Shown in pieces: positions 15,303-24,978 of a DNA stretch of 64,000 nt. The notes below the pieces were generated by a model that was given only the letters and a program-made list of their open reading frames with translations, had not been told where the DNA came from and made no database searches. Position 1 is the stretch's first letter. Each line of letters begins with the position of its first letter. The DNA is from Candidatus Muiribacterium halophilum (GTDB lineage Bacteria; Muiribacteriota; Muiribacteriia; Muiribacteriales; Muiribacteriaceae): assembly GCA_023228995.1 (NCBI GenBank), contig JALOAD010000002.1, forward strand, positions 62,001 to 126,000, in the 5' to 3' direction. The translations under genes and the position numbers were made by a program.

Positions 15303-16061
15303 ATGGCAAATTTAAAAGAATTTCAAAAAGAAGTTGCTGCAAATACTGAGCTCTTTAGAGAAGGCGATCATTCTGTTGAAACATATCTATTGCTTAAAGG
15401 TGAGGTAGAAGTCTTAAAAGGTGATCAAAAAGTCGCTATTATAAATGATGTTGGTACTTTTATTGGTGAAATGGGTACTTTGCTTAATCATCCTCGCAGT
15501 GCTACGGTTAGAACTGTAAAAGATTCTCTTTTTGTTGTAATAGAACCTGTTGATTTTGAAAAAGTTATACAAGCTCAACCTAATATTGCTTTTAAATTAT
15601 GTAAAATACTTGCAATAAGGCTACAGGAAACTACTAATGAATTATGTAAAATGCAATTAAAATCTAATTCGAAAGATAATAATATTCAAAATAAAAATAG
15701 TGATAGTGATGTTGATATATCAGAACTTATTGAAGAAGGTAATTTAGCTTATAAAGACAAAGATTTTGAAAAAGCTATAAAAGTTTACGAAGATATTATT
15801 AAAGAAGATAGTGATAATGTTGAAGTTTATGGCAAACTTTCAAATGCATATTTTTCAATTAATGATATTGATAATGCAATTTTAAATATGGAAAAATGTG
15901 TCAATATAATGCCTGAAAATGTTAAGTTTAGAAATAATCTTGCTGTTTTTTATTTTAAAAATAAACAACAAGAAAAAGCTATAGATCAATGGGAAGAAAT
16001 TGTTAAAATTGAACCTTCTAATGAAAAAGCATTGAATAATTTGAAAAAACTTAAAAAATAA
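15303..16061 (+). CDS. Cyclic-nucleotide-binding domain protein with TPR tail
   Basis: 252 residues from ATG 15303, one base after the preceding stop, with GAGGAG at 15291-15296. Residues 15-110 form a CRP-type cyclic-nucleotide-binding domain. The phosphate-binding cassette FIGEMGTLLNHPRSATV (53-69) keeps the key Glu56 and Arg65, so real cNMP binding is likely. There is no helix-turn-helix; instead residues 140-250 hold three TPR units (for example GNLAYKDKDFEKAIKVYEDI). It therefore looks like a ligand-controlled scaffold rather than a transcription factor. Last gene of the putative sigma54 operon; it probably acts with the Asp-rich protein. Confidence 0.88.
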   Translation: MANLKEFQKEVAANTELFREGDHSVETYLLLKGEVEVLKGDQKVAIINDVGTFIGEMGTLLNHPRSATVRTVKDSLFVVIEPVDFEKVIQAQPNIAFKLCKILAIRLQETTNELCKMQLKSNSKDNNIQNKNSDSDVDISELIEEGNLAYKDKDFEKAIKVYEDIIKEDSDNVEVYGKLSNAYFSINDIDNAILNMEKCVNIMPENVKFRNNLAVFYFKNKQQEKAIDQWEEIVKIEPSNEKALNNLKKLKK

Positions 16062-16154
16062 CAAGGTGAAGTTTATTACCACTCACCACTTCTAACAACA
16101 TGACGCATAAACACCGATAACAAGAAGGAATTCAAAAACAACGGAGTGTTTAGT

Positions 16155-19100
16155 ATGCGTAAAACATTGTTAATATTAATATTAATGCTATTTTCTATAT
16201 ATTCTTTTGCTGTAACTACTGTAAGTTCATTTAATGTAAATAATCCTTCTGATAATGATGGTATATATCCTGGAAATACTTCTGTTGAATTAGTAATAAG
16301 AGATTCTAATGTCAGTATGACAGGTACTATTAATGTTAATCCAGCCTTGCCAGCGGGTGGAACAGCAAATCTAAATGATACTGATGGAAATGGATTGTAT
16401 TCTATAGAAGGAATAGCTGACAATAGAATTCCTACAGCAGATCTTATAGAAGGAACTTATACTGTAACAGTAAATATTTCTGGAAGTTCTCAAGTTATTT
16501 ATTATTTGAAAATTGATAAAACTAATCCTGTTATATCTAATGTTTCTCTTAAATCCACTCATCCAGGAGATATAGAAAGAGAAAAGTATTTTACGCTTAC
16601 TGACAATGTTGTTCTTAAAGCTGATATAACTGACACAAATATTGATATATCAGGAATTAAAGCAAATCTTTCTGTTATAACAGGCAATGCTGGTGATAAT
16701 CAAAAAGCTCCTGATTCTTTAATTGGAAACACTGCAACATGGAGTGTTTATGTAGCTAATCCGATTTCTGATGGTTTAAAAAAAGTAAATATAACTGCAA
16801 TTGATAAGGCAGACAATGAAAGAATAAATAATAATTCAGAAATAATTGCAGATTTTTCTGAACTTACAACTCCTGTAACTTTGACTTCTCCTGCTAATAA
16901 TATATATATAAATGAGAAAAGACCGAGTTTTTCATGGAATGATATTGGAAGTGACGAAAAACAATATATACTTCAAATATCTCCTAATGTTAATTTTGCA
17001 AATATTCTTCAAGAAAAAATAATTTTAAACACTGATTCTTCATATAATGTGCAGATTGATACAGATCTTGCAGATGGTTCATATTATTGGCAGGTTTATG
17101 CAAAAGATGGGGTTTATCATGAATCGCCTCATACAAGTCCAGGTAATCCTACGACTAATCACAGATTAATTAATATTGATACAGCAAGTCCGATTATTTT
17201 ATGGGTTAAGAGTTTTGTTGGTACAGATGAAGATAATTCTTATGGTGCTGGTGATATTGTAAGTATTCAAGTAAAAGAAGCTACTACAGCTAATTATAAT
17301 AAAACGCTTAATATTCATTCTAATTCTACTAGTTATGATCTTAGCCCAAATCCAAATGATATATCTTTTGATGGAATGGGTCTTTACACTTATGAATGGA
17401 ATACTTCGGGTGTTGGAGATGCTACAGATTATACTATTACATGGACACTTACAGATACTGCTGGAAATGTTGCTACAAACAATTCTCTTGTTATTTCAAT
17501 AGATGCTTTAGCACCTGGCAAAGTTACTCAATTATTACCAGCTAATAATGCTAAAGTTAATACAGCTCTTCCACAATTCACTTGGCAGGATTTAGGTCAG
17601 GATGAAGAAAAATATATATTAGAAGTTGATGATAATAACAATTTTTTATCTCTTGAAACACTTGCTGGAGCAGATAATATTGGAAAAGACACAACTTCTT
17701 ATACGATTTTAGCAGGTTCTGAGCTTTTAGAAAAAACTTATTATTGGAGAATTTATGCAGTAGATGCTCAGGGTAATTTTAATTCATCTACAGCTGATAT
17801 AAGAAATTTTACAGTTGATATAACTGCTCCGACTATTGTTTCAGTTAATCCGGCTGATTCTGCGATAAATATACCTGTAACAACTAATATTGAAATTGTT
17901 TTTAGTGAAGCTCTTAATGAAACTACTGTTAATAATACTAATATAAAGCTTGAAAGAAACGATTCGGGAATTTATACAGAAGAAAATTCAGCAATATCTT
18001 ATTCTTCAACTTCAGGATATAAAGTTATTATTAATCCAGATAATTCTTTAAGATATTCACAAGAATACAGAATAACAGTAAATAATCAGGTTTCAGATTT
18101 GGCTGGAAATACTACTCTTGCTAATTCTTATTATACTTTTACAACTCAAAATCTTTTAACTATGACAAATTTTCAAGCAATAGATAATCCAAAAGATATT
18201 GGCGGTAAATTTAAAATTACATGGACAAGTTTACAATCTTTATCTGATTTTGAAAAATATACAATTTATTATAAGCAAGGCTCTACGCCAATAACTGAAG
18301 GTGAGCTTGATACAATTGATAAAACAGATATTATAACGATTGATTCATCAGAAATTGTATTAACGGGTTTTACTGATAATATAAATTATGTTTTTGCAAT
18401 TACAGCATCAACAACTTATGGTGCTCGTTCAGAACTTGGAAGTCAAGCTTTATCAGGTCCAGTTCAATGTCTTGATGATGCTGTTTTGTGTCAGGATGGT
18501 ACTTATGCTGAAATAAGACCGGTAAAAGTAGCTCCTTTAGCAGATGTTAATTATTCAATATATATAAAACCTTTGTTTTTAGCACAAGATGCTGGTTTTG
18601 ATAAAATGTATATTATTAAAGAAAATCACACAGATCTTGATGTTTCACAGGCAAAACTTTTTGTTGATGGTAATGAATGGATTTTAAATCCAACTCCTTT
18701 AGATAATCAGTTTTATGCTTCTATTCCTGTAGTTGATGGTGATACAATTGAAATAAAATTTGGAAAGACTATTGATTATAATGTTATAAACAATAAATCT
18801 ATTAGATTTGATTTTAAAGCAAAAACTGCTTCTACAGTAGGAATTGAGAGTGTATTTCATGTAAAAATTAATAATAGTGAAATTGGTAAAAATAAAGAAA
18901 TATTTGAAGGTTATGCAGATAATGATAATTTTAATGAAAATACTCTTAAAACAACTACAACAGAACAGATAAGTAATATAAGTGCAGAAATAAATCCGCA
19001 GTATTACGGACTTGATAAAATCTATAAAGCAACTGTAGATATAAGACCTGTAATTGAAAATGGAAATATTGGATTTAATAAAGTTATAATAGATTTTCCA

Positions 19101-22100
19101 ATAGGATATACTTTAGCTAATTTAAATTCATGGAAGATTTATAATGATAATATTTTACTTACAGATTCTGTATTCACAGCTTTAGGAAATGATACTGTAG
19201 AAATAAAAATTCCTTTTGAAATAACATATATTACACAACAAAAAGATCTTAAAATTGAATTATACATGAATTCTAATAACACTGCTGATACTCCAACAGG
19301 TTCTCAAATATCTGTATTTATTGATAATGATAAAATAACTAAAAAAATTCCCGCAAGTGCTGGTAATGCAAATAATGTAACCTCAGGTAAAGATAGTGAT
19401 TCTTTAACTATATATTCTGCAACTCCTGCAAACAATATTTTTGCAGAAATCCATCCTTTTAAAGGCGGTGTTGAAACTGAAACTCAGTATAATGTTGTGT
19501 TTTTACAACAATACAATTCAACTCAAAATACAGGTATTGATAAATTTAATATAATGCTTCCAGCTGGTTTCACAGATTTACGATTTACTTCAGGCATTGA
19601 TTTTATTAAAGGAAAAGATAGAGAATATGTTGTTTCTCAGACTTTGCCAATAGATAATACTCAAGCATTTGTTTCTATAACTTCTCCAACAGCATTAAAA
19701 TCAGGTACTCTTGAAGTTATGATTGGTGAAAAATATCAGTATAATAATGAGACTTTTGAAATTTCATTTACAGTTAAGAATCCACTTGCTGGTGGGAATT
19801 ATACAATTAGTTCAAAAGCAGGGAATAGAGATGTTAATGATACAATGGCTGTTACTGCTGCAAACATTGATGGAAATGCTTCAAACAATAATTCCCCAGA
19901 TCCTCTTGTTGTTAATATTACTTCTCCTGCTGATGAAGTTTTTGCAGAAATTACTCCTCATGTTATAAAACCTGCTGGAACTAGTGAAATCTCAGTATTT
20001 ACAAAAATAAATACCGGTACAGGTTCAGGAGTTGATACAATTATAATAAAAACCAATGGTATAAATTCTTTTGATATAAGTTCATTAGTAAGTTCTTTTA
20101 ATATTGATGGTTCTGGTTATACAGTTATAGAAAGTGGTATTCCACAAGCTTATGAAGTTCTTGCTAAAGTTGATATTAATAATAGTGATATAATAATACT
20201 TACAATTGGTGGTGCAAAAATTACTGGAAATAATAGAACTGTTGAATTTAAATTTGTAATTGAATCTTCTAATTTTGCAAATTATCCACAGGGTTCATTA
20301 TGGGAAATTAGTGCTGATGATTCTCAGGCAAGTCATAAAGTAATTGCAGAACCTGCAGATGTTGATTTAATGCCTTCTAATGGTAATAATGTATTTTTAT
20401 ATACAGGAAATTCTCTTGGAGATACTCATCCTTATGCTGAACTTTATGTTACAGATAGCTCAGGATTTGTTCATTTTGATTCAATTGTTAATGGTATAAA
20501 AGCAGGTTCAATAAGAAATAGATTTAATTACACAATAAATCCTGTTTATACTCAAAATGATATTGGTATTGACAAAATAACTATAAACACACAAACTCAT
20601 ATTATAAATGATATTACAAGTGTAAGTGTAAATATTGGTGGCGTTGAATTTACTCCGATATATGCAGGTAATCCTCAATCAGGACAAGCATTGGTGAGTT
20701 ATTTAGCTCCAACTATGGAAATAATTTTAGGTGATAGAATTTATTATGGTAATCCTACAGATTCAAGAATTTTTATTATATTTGAAGCAGATGCTCCGAC
20801 AATTCAGGATGCAGGAGTTATAATAAATTCATTTCTTGATTATACATGGCTTAATGATGCTGTAAACACGAATGCAGGAGATGCAGGAGCTTTAAATTCT
20901 ACAAAGACATTGACTGTTGTAACAAAACAATCTCCTGTAAATCATGTTTTATCTGAAATATCTCCAGCCGATGTTAATGTTTCAAGAGCTAGAGAAAAAT
21001 TTACATTAAGGTTTAAGCCAGAGATTAATGCTGTAAATAGTGGTTTTTCAAGGTTTTCAATTCAATTACCATATACTTATTCAAATCTTTATGTAAATAC
21101 TTCAAATGATGGTTTTAATCAGTCATTAGCATTAGAATGTTCTGTTAATTCTATAAAAAGTGTTCTTAATGATCCTCAAAATGAAGGTGAAGCAAGAATA
21201 ATTACTTCTGGCAATACAATTACAGTATTTCTTGCAGATAATGTATATAACAATGACGGAATCGGTACAAATTATAATAATAGTTTGTGGACATTAATTT
21301 TTTATGCTAATACTCCACAAGCTTCAGATTACATTAATAATGGAGATTTTTCTGATGATGGTAAAGATTTTATACTTACATTAGATAATAAAGCAAAACC
21401 TCTTCCTGTAATTGCAGAAGCAGGTGAAGCAGATGGTAATGTCAATACTCCGGGTACAATGACTGTAGTTTGTGCTCCGGGAGCTAAAAGTCTAATAGCT
21501 GAAGCTAAAGCGGTTTCAGTCAATGGAGTTAGTTTTATAAATAATGATATTATAAAAAACAGTGTTTCAAATAAAATATCAGTATGTTCTGTTCCAGAAA
21601 TTGATTCTACTACAAGAGGAATAAATAGGATAAAAATAACTATTCCATCTGAATTTACAAATCCATATTTTAGTGAGTTGAGAATAGATGAAAATGTTGT
21701 AACTCCTTTAAATATACCTGCTCAAATTAATGGTTTGAATTATATAGATGTCAAATTCCCATTAGTTAGTGATATATCAAAGATAAATATAGATTTTCAG
21801 GTAGATGTTAATAATATAGAAGCAAGTTCTCAAACTTTAACGGTCAAAGGTTATTATAATGATGATTCTTATGAGGTAACAGCAAGTTCTGGTAATGATA
21901 CAGGTGGAAATATTGGGACGCAATCACTATCATATAATATTATTTCAGTTCCAGCTCGTGGAGCAGTAAGTGAGATTGCTGACAATGATATTATAACATT
22001 TAAAGATATTGAAAAAACTTTTACTTTATATTTAAAACCTGAAATAACTCCTCAGGATAGTGGAATTGATACTGTAAAAATATATACACCTTCAAATTTA

Positions 22101-24272
22101 TATAAAATGCTTTCTGTAGAATCAGTTGAATGGAATAGTAGTATTCTTATTGCTTCTTCAGGAAGTCCTCAAGTTGGAGAATATTCTTATTCAATGACTG
22201 ATACATCATTAACGATTGTATCTGGTTCTCAACTTATTGAAAATAATAAACTTATTAAAATTAGTTTTAAGGTTAAAACTCCAAAATATACTGATATACC
22301 GTTGGGTAATGCTTTTTCTGGAAGTATAACATTGGCAGGTTCAGATAAATTTATAGCATTTACCCCTGGCAATGCTGAAAACTCTCAAATTTCTAATAGT
22401 TTAACAGTAAAAGTAACTTCAGTTGTAAAAACTGTTAAATCTGAAATAACTCCATCTTATGTGGTAAAAGGACAGAATAAAGTTGTGTTTGACTATTATA
22501 TTGAATCAGATATACCAGCGGATGCTATAGGATTTGATAAAATTAAACTTCCAATTCCTCAAGGTTATGTTTTAAATAATGCAAATGAACTTCATATTAC
22601 AGAAATTTCTTCAGGAAACACAATTACTTTTACAAAAGTTGCAAATCCTCCTTTAGCAGGTCAGTATTTTTACGAAATAAACGACGGATTTATGATATTT
22701 ACTTTAAATTCTTTAAATAAAATTGATTATAGTTCAAGGGTAAGAATAAGATTTTTTGCAGATGTACCAAATATGAATGTAATACAGGATATTTATGCAA
22801 TTCTTGTAAATTCCACAAGTAGTATTCAGGATAGATCTGTTGCTGGCAATGCAAATAACGATAATTCTGACTGGAATACATATACTTTATCATCAGCTTC
22901 AGCAGAAGTTAAAGAAGCAAATGCAAAAGCTTTATATATTGAAAATGGTAAATGGAAAATATCTCTTTCATTATTATTTAATACTCTTATGGATGTTGAA
23001 TCTATTGTTCCAAAAGTAATGGTAGATAATGTACAAGCTATTACTAAAGATTATATTAATAAAGATGGAGAAGGATTCTGGACAGGTAATATTTTTCTCA
23101 ATGTTTCTGATTTTAATGGTGTTATAGATATTAAAACAACTGGAGCTAAAGATACTCAAGGAAATACTGTTAATTCTTCAATACTTTCTCTTCCTGTAGA
23201 GTATGGAGTGTCAGGTTCATTGTTTATAAACCCAGTTGATTCTAAATTGTTTACAATAATAGCAAGGGTAAGTTCACAACTTCCAACAAATTATACTGTA
23301 AAAGCAGAAGTAAAAGAAACTGGATATGCTATGGAAACAGTTGCACTATCAACAGGTTTTAATAAAAGTTTGTATAATGGTATATATAGAATAAAAAGTT
23401 CAAAAAATATAACTTTGAATATAAAAATATATGATAATATTGGTAATAATGTGAATTCAGCTCCAAAAGTCGATATTTTACAAAATAACAATTCTCCGCT
23501 TTATATTACTGATAATAGTTTTATTAAAATTCAGGAAAGTAATGTAAAAATTCTTAAAGGACCTGGAAATACTGTGTTTTCACCGGATATTCCAGAAGAA
23601 CTTGAAAGAATATCAGACATAGTTACTTTTGAAAAAAGTCAGATAGTATCGTTTAAAAGTAATGAAAACCATATTAGTACTGGATTATATTTTTACGATG
23701 GACAAAAATGGATATCAGATAAAGAATATAATGGTCAAAAAGTTTTTTCTGCTGGAGTTTTTGCTGATAAAAATCCTCCTCAAATAACAAGTCTACCGGT
23801 AAAAACAAATATAAATGAGTATTCTATAAAATTATCTGACATTTCAGGAATTAGTACTGTAAGAGTATATAATGGGCAAAATCAATTCTACAGTGAAGTT
23901 ATAGACAATACAGTAAAGTTTATAATTTCGCATTATTCTCCGATTATACAGTTGAAAGCAGTAGATAATAGAGGAAATATTCTCAATGCACCAATTATTA
24001 TGAAAGCTCCAGCAGGAGCTTCAGATTTGAGAGTTTATCCTATTCCAGCAAGTAATTATGTTTGTTTTGATAATAAAACTGCTAATTCATATAGTTTAAA
24101 AATATATGATGTTTCAGGAAAAACAGTATATTCAGATAAAAATATAACAGGATATTATGTATGGGATTTAAATGATAGAAAAGGTAAAAAAGTTTCAAAT
24201 GGTATTTATTATTATAAATTAAAATATTCAGATGGAACAGAAAATAATGGAAAGATTGCTGTTTTAAATTAA
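16155..24272 (+). CDS. Giant secreted surface protein with Ig-like domains and about nine long repeats
   Basis: 2,705 residues from ATG 16155, with GGAG eight bases upstream (a GTG at 16146 is the weaker alternative). Signal peptide MRKTLLILILMLFSIYSFA. The N-terminal 650 residues contain bacterial Ig-like segments, two FN3-like modules with YYWQVYA/YYWRIYA, and a Big_5/SbsA-type domain (PTIVSVNPADSAINIP). From about 780 to 2200 a repeat of roughly 150-170 residues recurs about nine times, each opening with an (A/S)E(I/L)xP-like motif and containing a GfDk(I/F)-type strand. The end (about 2625-2705) resembles the FlgD Ig-like/C-terminal sorting domain: YPIPAS...YSLKIYDVSGK...WDLNDRKGKKVSNGIYYYKL. 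Likely cell-surface or secreted. The same repeat and tail occur in the M6 protein downstream. Confidence 0.85.
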   Translation: MRKTLLILILMLFSIYSFAVTTVSSFNVNNPSDNDGIYPGNTSVELVIRDSNVSMTGTINVNPALPAGGTANLNDTDGNGLYSIEGIADNRIPTADLIEGTYTVTVNISGSSQVIYYLKIDKTNPVISNVSLKSTHPGDIEREKYFTLTDNVVLKADITDTNIDISGIKANLSVITGNAGDNQKAPDSLIGNTATWSVYVANPISDGLKKVNITAIDKADNERINNNSEIIADFSELTTPVTLTSPANNIYINEKRPSFSWNDIGSDEKQYILQISPNVNFANILQEKIILNTDSSYNVQIDTDLADGSYYWQVYAKDGVYHESPHTSPGNPTTNHRLINIDTASPIILWVKSFVGTDEDNSYGAGDIVSIQVKEATTANYNKTLNIHSNSTSYDLSPNPNDISFDGMGLYTYEWNTSGVGDATDYTITWTLTDTAGNVATNNSLVISIDALAPGKVTQLLPANNAKVNTALPQFTWQDLGQDEEKYILEVDDNNNFLSLETLAGADNIGKDTTSYTILAGSELLEKTYYWRIYAVDAQGNFNSSTADIRNFTVDITAPTIVSVNPADSAINIPVTTNIEIVFSEALNETTVNNTNIKLERNDSGIYTEENSAISYSSTSGYKVIINPDNSLRYSQEYRITVNNQVSDLAGNTTLANSYYTFTTQNLLTMTNFQAIDNPKDIGGKFKITWTSLQSLSDFEKYTIYYKQGSTPITEGELDTIDKTDIITIDSSEIVLTGFTDNINYVFAITASTTYGARSELGSQALSGPVQCLDDAVLCQDGTYAEIRPVKVAPLADVNYSIYIKPLFLAQDAGFDKMYIIKENHTDLDVSQAKLFVDGNEWILNPTPLDNQFYASIPVVDGDTIEIKFGKTIDYNVINNKSIRFDFKAKTASTVGIESVFHVKINNSEIGKNKEIFEGYADNDNFNENTLKTTTTEQISNISAEINPQYYGLDKIYKATVDIRPVIENGNIGFNKVIIDFPIGYTLANLNSWKIYNDNILLTDSVFTALGNDTVEIKIPFEITYITQQKDLKIELYMNSNNTADTPTGSQISVFIDNDKITKKIPASAGNANNVTSGKDSDSLTIYSATPANNIFAEIHPFKGGVETETQYNVVFLQQYNSTQNTGIDKFNIMLPAGFTDLRFTSGIDFIKGKDREYVVSQTLPIDNTQAFVSITSPTALKSGTLEVMIGEKYQYNNETFEISFTVKNPLAGGNYTISSKAGNRDVNDTMAVTAANIDGNASNNNSPDPLVVNITSPADEVFAEITPHVIKPAGTSEISVFTKINTGTGSGVDTIIIKTNGINSFDISSLVSSFNIDGSGYTVIESGIPQAYEVLAKVDINNSDIIILTIGGAKITGNNRTVEFKFVIESSNFANYPQGSLWEISADDSQASHKVIAEPADVDLMPSNGNNVFLYTGNSLGDTHPYAELYVTDSSGFVHFDSIVNGIKAGSIRNRFNYTINPVYTQNDIGIDKITINTQTHIINDITSVSVNIGGVEFTPIYAGNPQSGQALVSYLAPTMEIILGDRIYYGNPTDSRIFIIFEADAPTIQDAGVIINSFLDYTWLNDAVNTNAGDAGALNSTKTLTVVTKQSPVNHVLSEISPADVNVSRAREKFTLRFKPEINAVNSGFSRFSIQLPYTYSNLYVNTSNDGFNQSLALECSVNSIKSVLNDPQNEGEARIITSGNTITVFLADNVYNNDGIGTNYNNSLWTLIFYANTPQASDYINNGDFSDDGKDFILTLDNKAKPLPVIAEAGEADGNVNTPGTMTVVCAPGAKSLIAEAKAVSVNGVSFINNDIIKNSVSNKISVCSVPEIDSTTRGINRIKITIPSEFTNPYFSELRIDENVVTPLNIPAQINGLNYIDVKFPLVSDISKINIDFQVDVNNIEASSQTLTVKGYYNDDSYEVTASSGNDTGGNIGTQSLSYNIISVPARGAVSEIADNDIITFKDIEKTFTLYLKPEITPQDSGIDTVKIYTPSNLYKMLSVESVEWNSSILIASSGSPQVGEYSYSMTDTSLTIVSGSQLIENNKLIKISFKVKTPKYTDIPLGNAFSGSITLAGSDKFIAFTPGNAENSQISNSLTVKVTSVVKTVKSEITPSYVVKGQNKVVFDYYIESDIPADAIGFDKIKLPIPQGYVLNNANELHITEISSGNTITFTKVANPPLAGQYFYEINDGFMIFTLNSLNKIDYSSRVRIRFFADVPNMNVIQDIYAILVNSTSSIQDRSVAGNANNDNSDWNTYTLSSASAEVKEANAKALYIENGKWKISLSLLFNTLMDVESIVPKVMVDNVQAITKDYINKDGEGFWTGNIFLNVSDFNGVIDIKTTGAKDTQGNTVNSSILSLPVEYGVSGSLFINPVDSKLFTIIARVSSQLPTNYTVKAEVKETGYAMETVALSTGFNKSLYNGIYRIKSSKNITLNIKIYDNIGNNVNSAPKVDILQNNNSPLYITDNSFIKIQESNVKILKGPGNTVFSPDIPEELERISDIVTFEKSQIVSFKSNENHISTGLYFYDGQKWISDKEYNGQKVFSAGVFADKNPPQITSLPVKTNINEYSIKLSDISGISTVRVYNGQNQFYSEVIDNTVKFIISHYSPIIQLKAVDNRGNILNAPIIMKAPAGASDLRVYPIPASNYVCFDNKTANSYSLKIYDVSGKTVYSDKNITGYYVWDLNDRKGKKVSNGIYYYKLKYSDGTENNGKIAVLN

Positions 24273-24281
24273 GGGGGAAGG

Positions 24282-24959
24282 ATGAAAAAAACATTTAGTT
24301 TATGTTTCATAATAATTACATTTTTAGCATTATTATCAGGTTGTGGTTCAAGTGGAGGAGATGATTTTGGCTCAAATTCAATACTTCCAGGTAATATTAC
24401 TGGTAATTCTAATGCTTCGACTATAATAATGGAAGCAAAATCCGATATAAATACAGGAACAACATCTTCATTTAAAAATGCTCTTGAAAAACTCAATAAA
24501 CTTGAAAGTAATCCTACTTATTCACCTTCGCCAGAAGAAAAACTTCTTATAAAAACAGGTATAAAATATTGTGAAATTCAGCTTGATCAATCTCCAATCG
24601 AAAGCACAACAACATCAAGTTATCTTGAAAACATAATAACTTCATCTATAACCTCAGGAATTAAAATACCTCAAGATACTTATTATATTTTAGCATGTAG
24701 TTATTATGGTCAGAGAAATAATCAGGATGCTATTGAAATGATGAAAAATATAGGAAAAGTAAATGGTATATTTGTACCTAATTTTACCTATACAAGTGAA
24801 TTTCAAATTGCAAAAAGTGGCGATGCACATGCATTAATGGCTTTGCTTTATTATATTAATGGAGATAATTCAAATGCAATATTACAAAAATCATTTGTAA
24901 TAGATTATTCTTCAATTGGTGCAGATTATCTTGCTAAATTTCCAAATGCTGGTCTTTAA
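24282..24959 (+). CDS. Lipoprotein of unknown function
   Basis: 225 residues. The N-terminus has a signal sequence ending in the lipobox LLSGC (Cys21), followed by GSSGGDD, so it should be lipidated and kept at the membrane. The mature part is helical with TPR-like periodicity (YYILACSYYGQRNNQDAIEM; DAHALMALLYYINGDNSNAI), suggesting a binding scaffold. It lies between two giant secreted proteins, 9 bp after one and 19 bp before the other, with an AAGGGGGAAGG ribosome binding site, so probably assists their export or surface assembly (inference). Confidence 0.8.
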   Translation: MKKTFSLCFIIITFLALLSGCGSSGGDDFGSNSILPGNITGNSNASTIIMEAKSDINTGTTSSFKNALEKLNKLESNPTYSPSPEEKLLIKTGIKYCEIQLDQSPIESTTTSSYLENIITSSITSGIKIPQDTYYILACSYYGQRNNQDAIEMMKNIGKVNGIFVPNFTYTSEFQIAKSGDAHALMALLYYINGDNSNAILQKSFVIDYSSIGADYLAKFPNAGL

Positions 24960-24978
24960 AAAATATATGGAGGCTTAA

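Noticed and set aside
1819-16061. Canonical Psp system
   Set aside because: No PspA, PspB or PspC homolog is present; only the sigma54 activator logic is shared.
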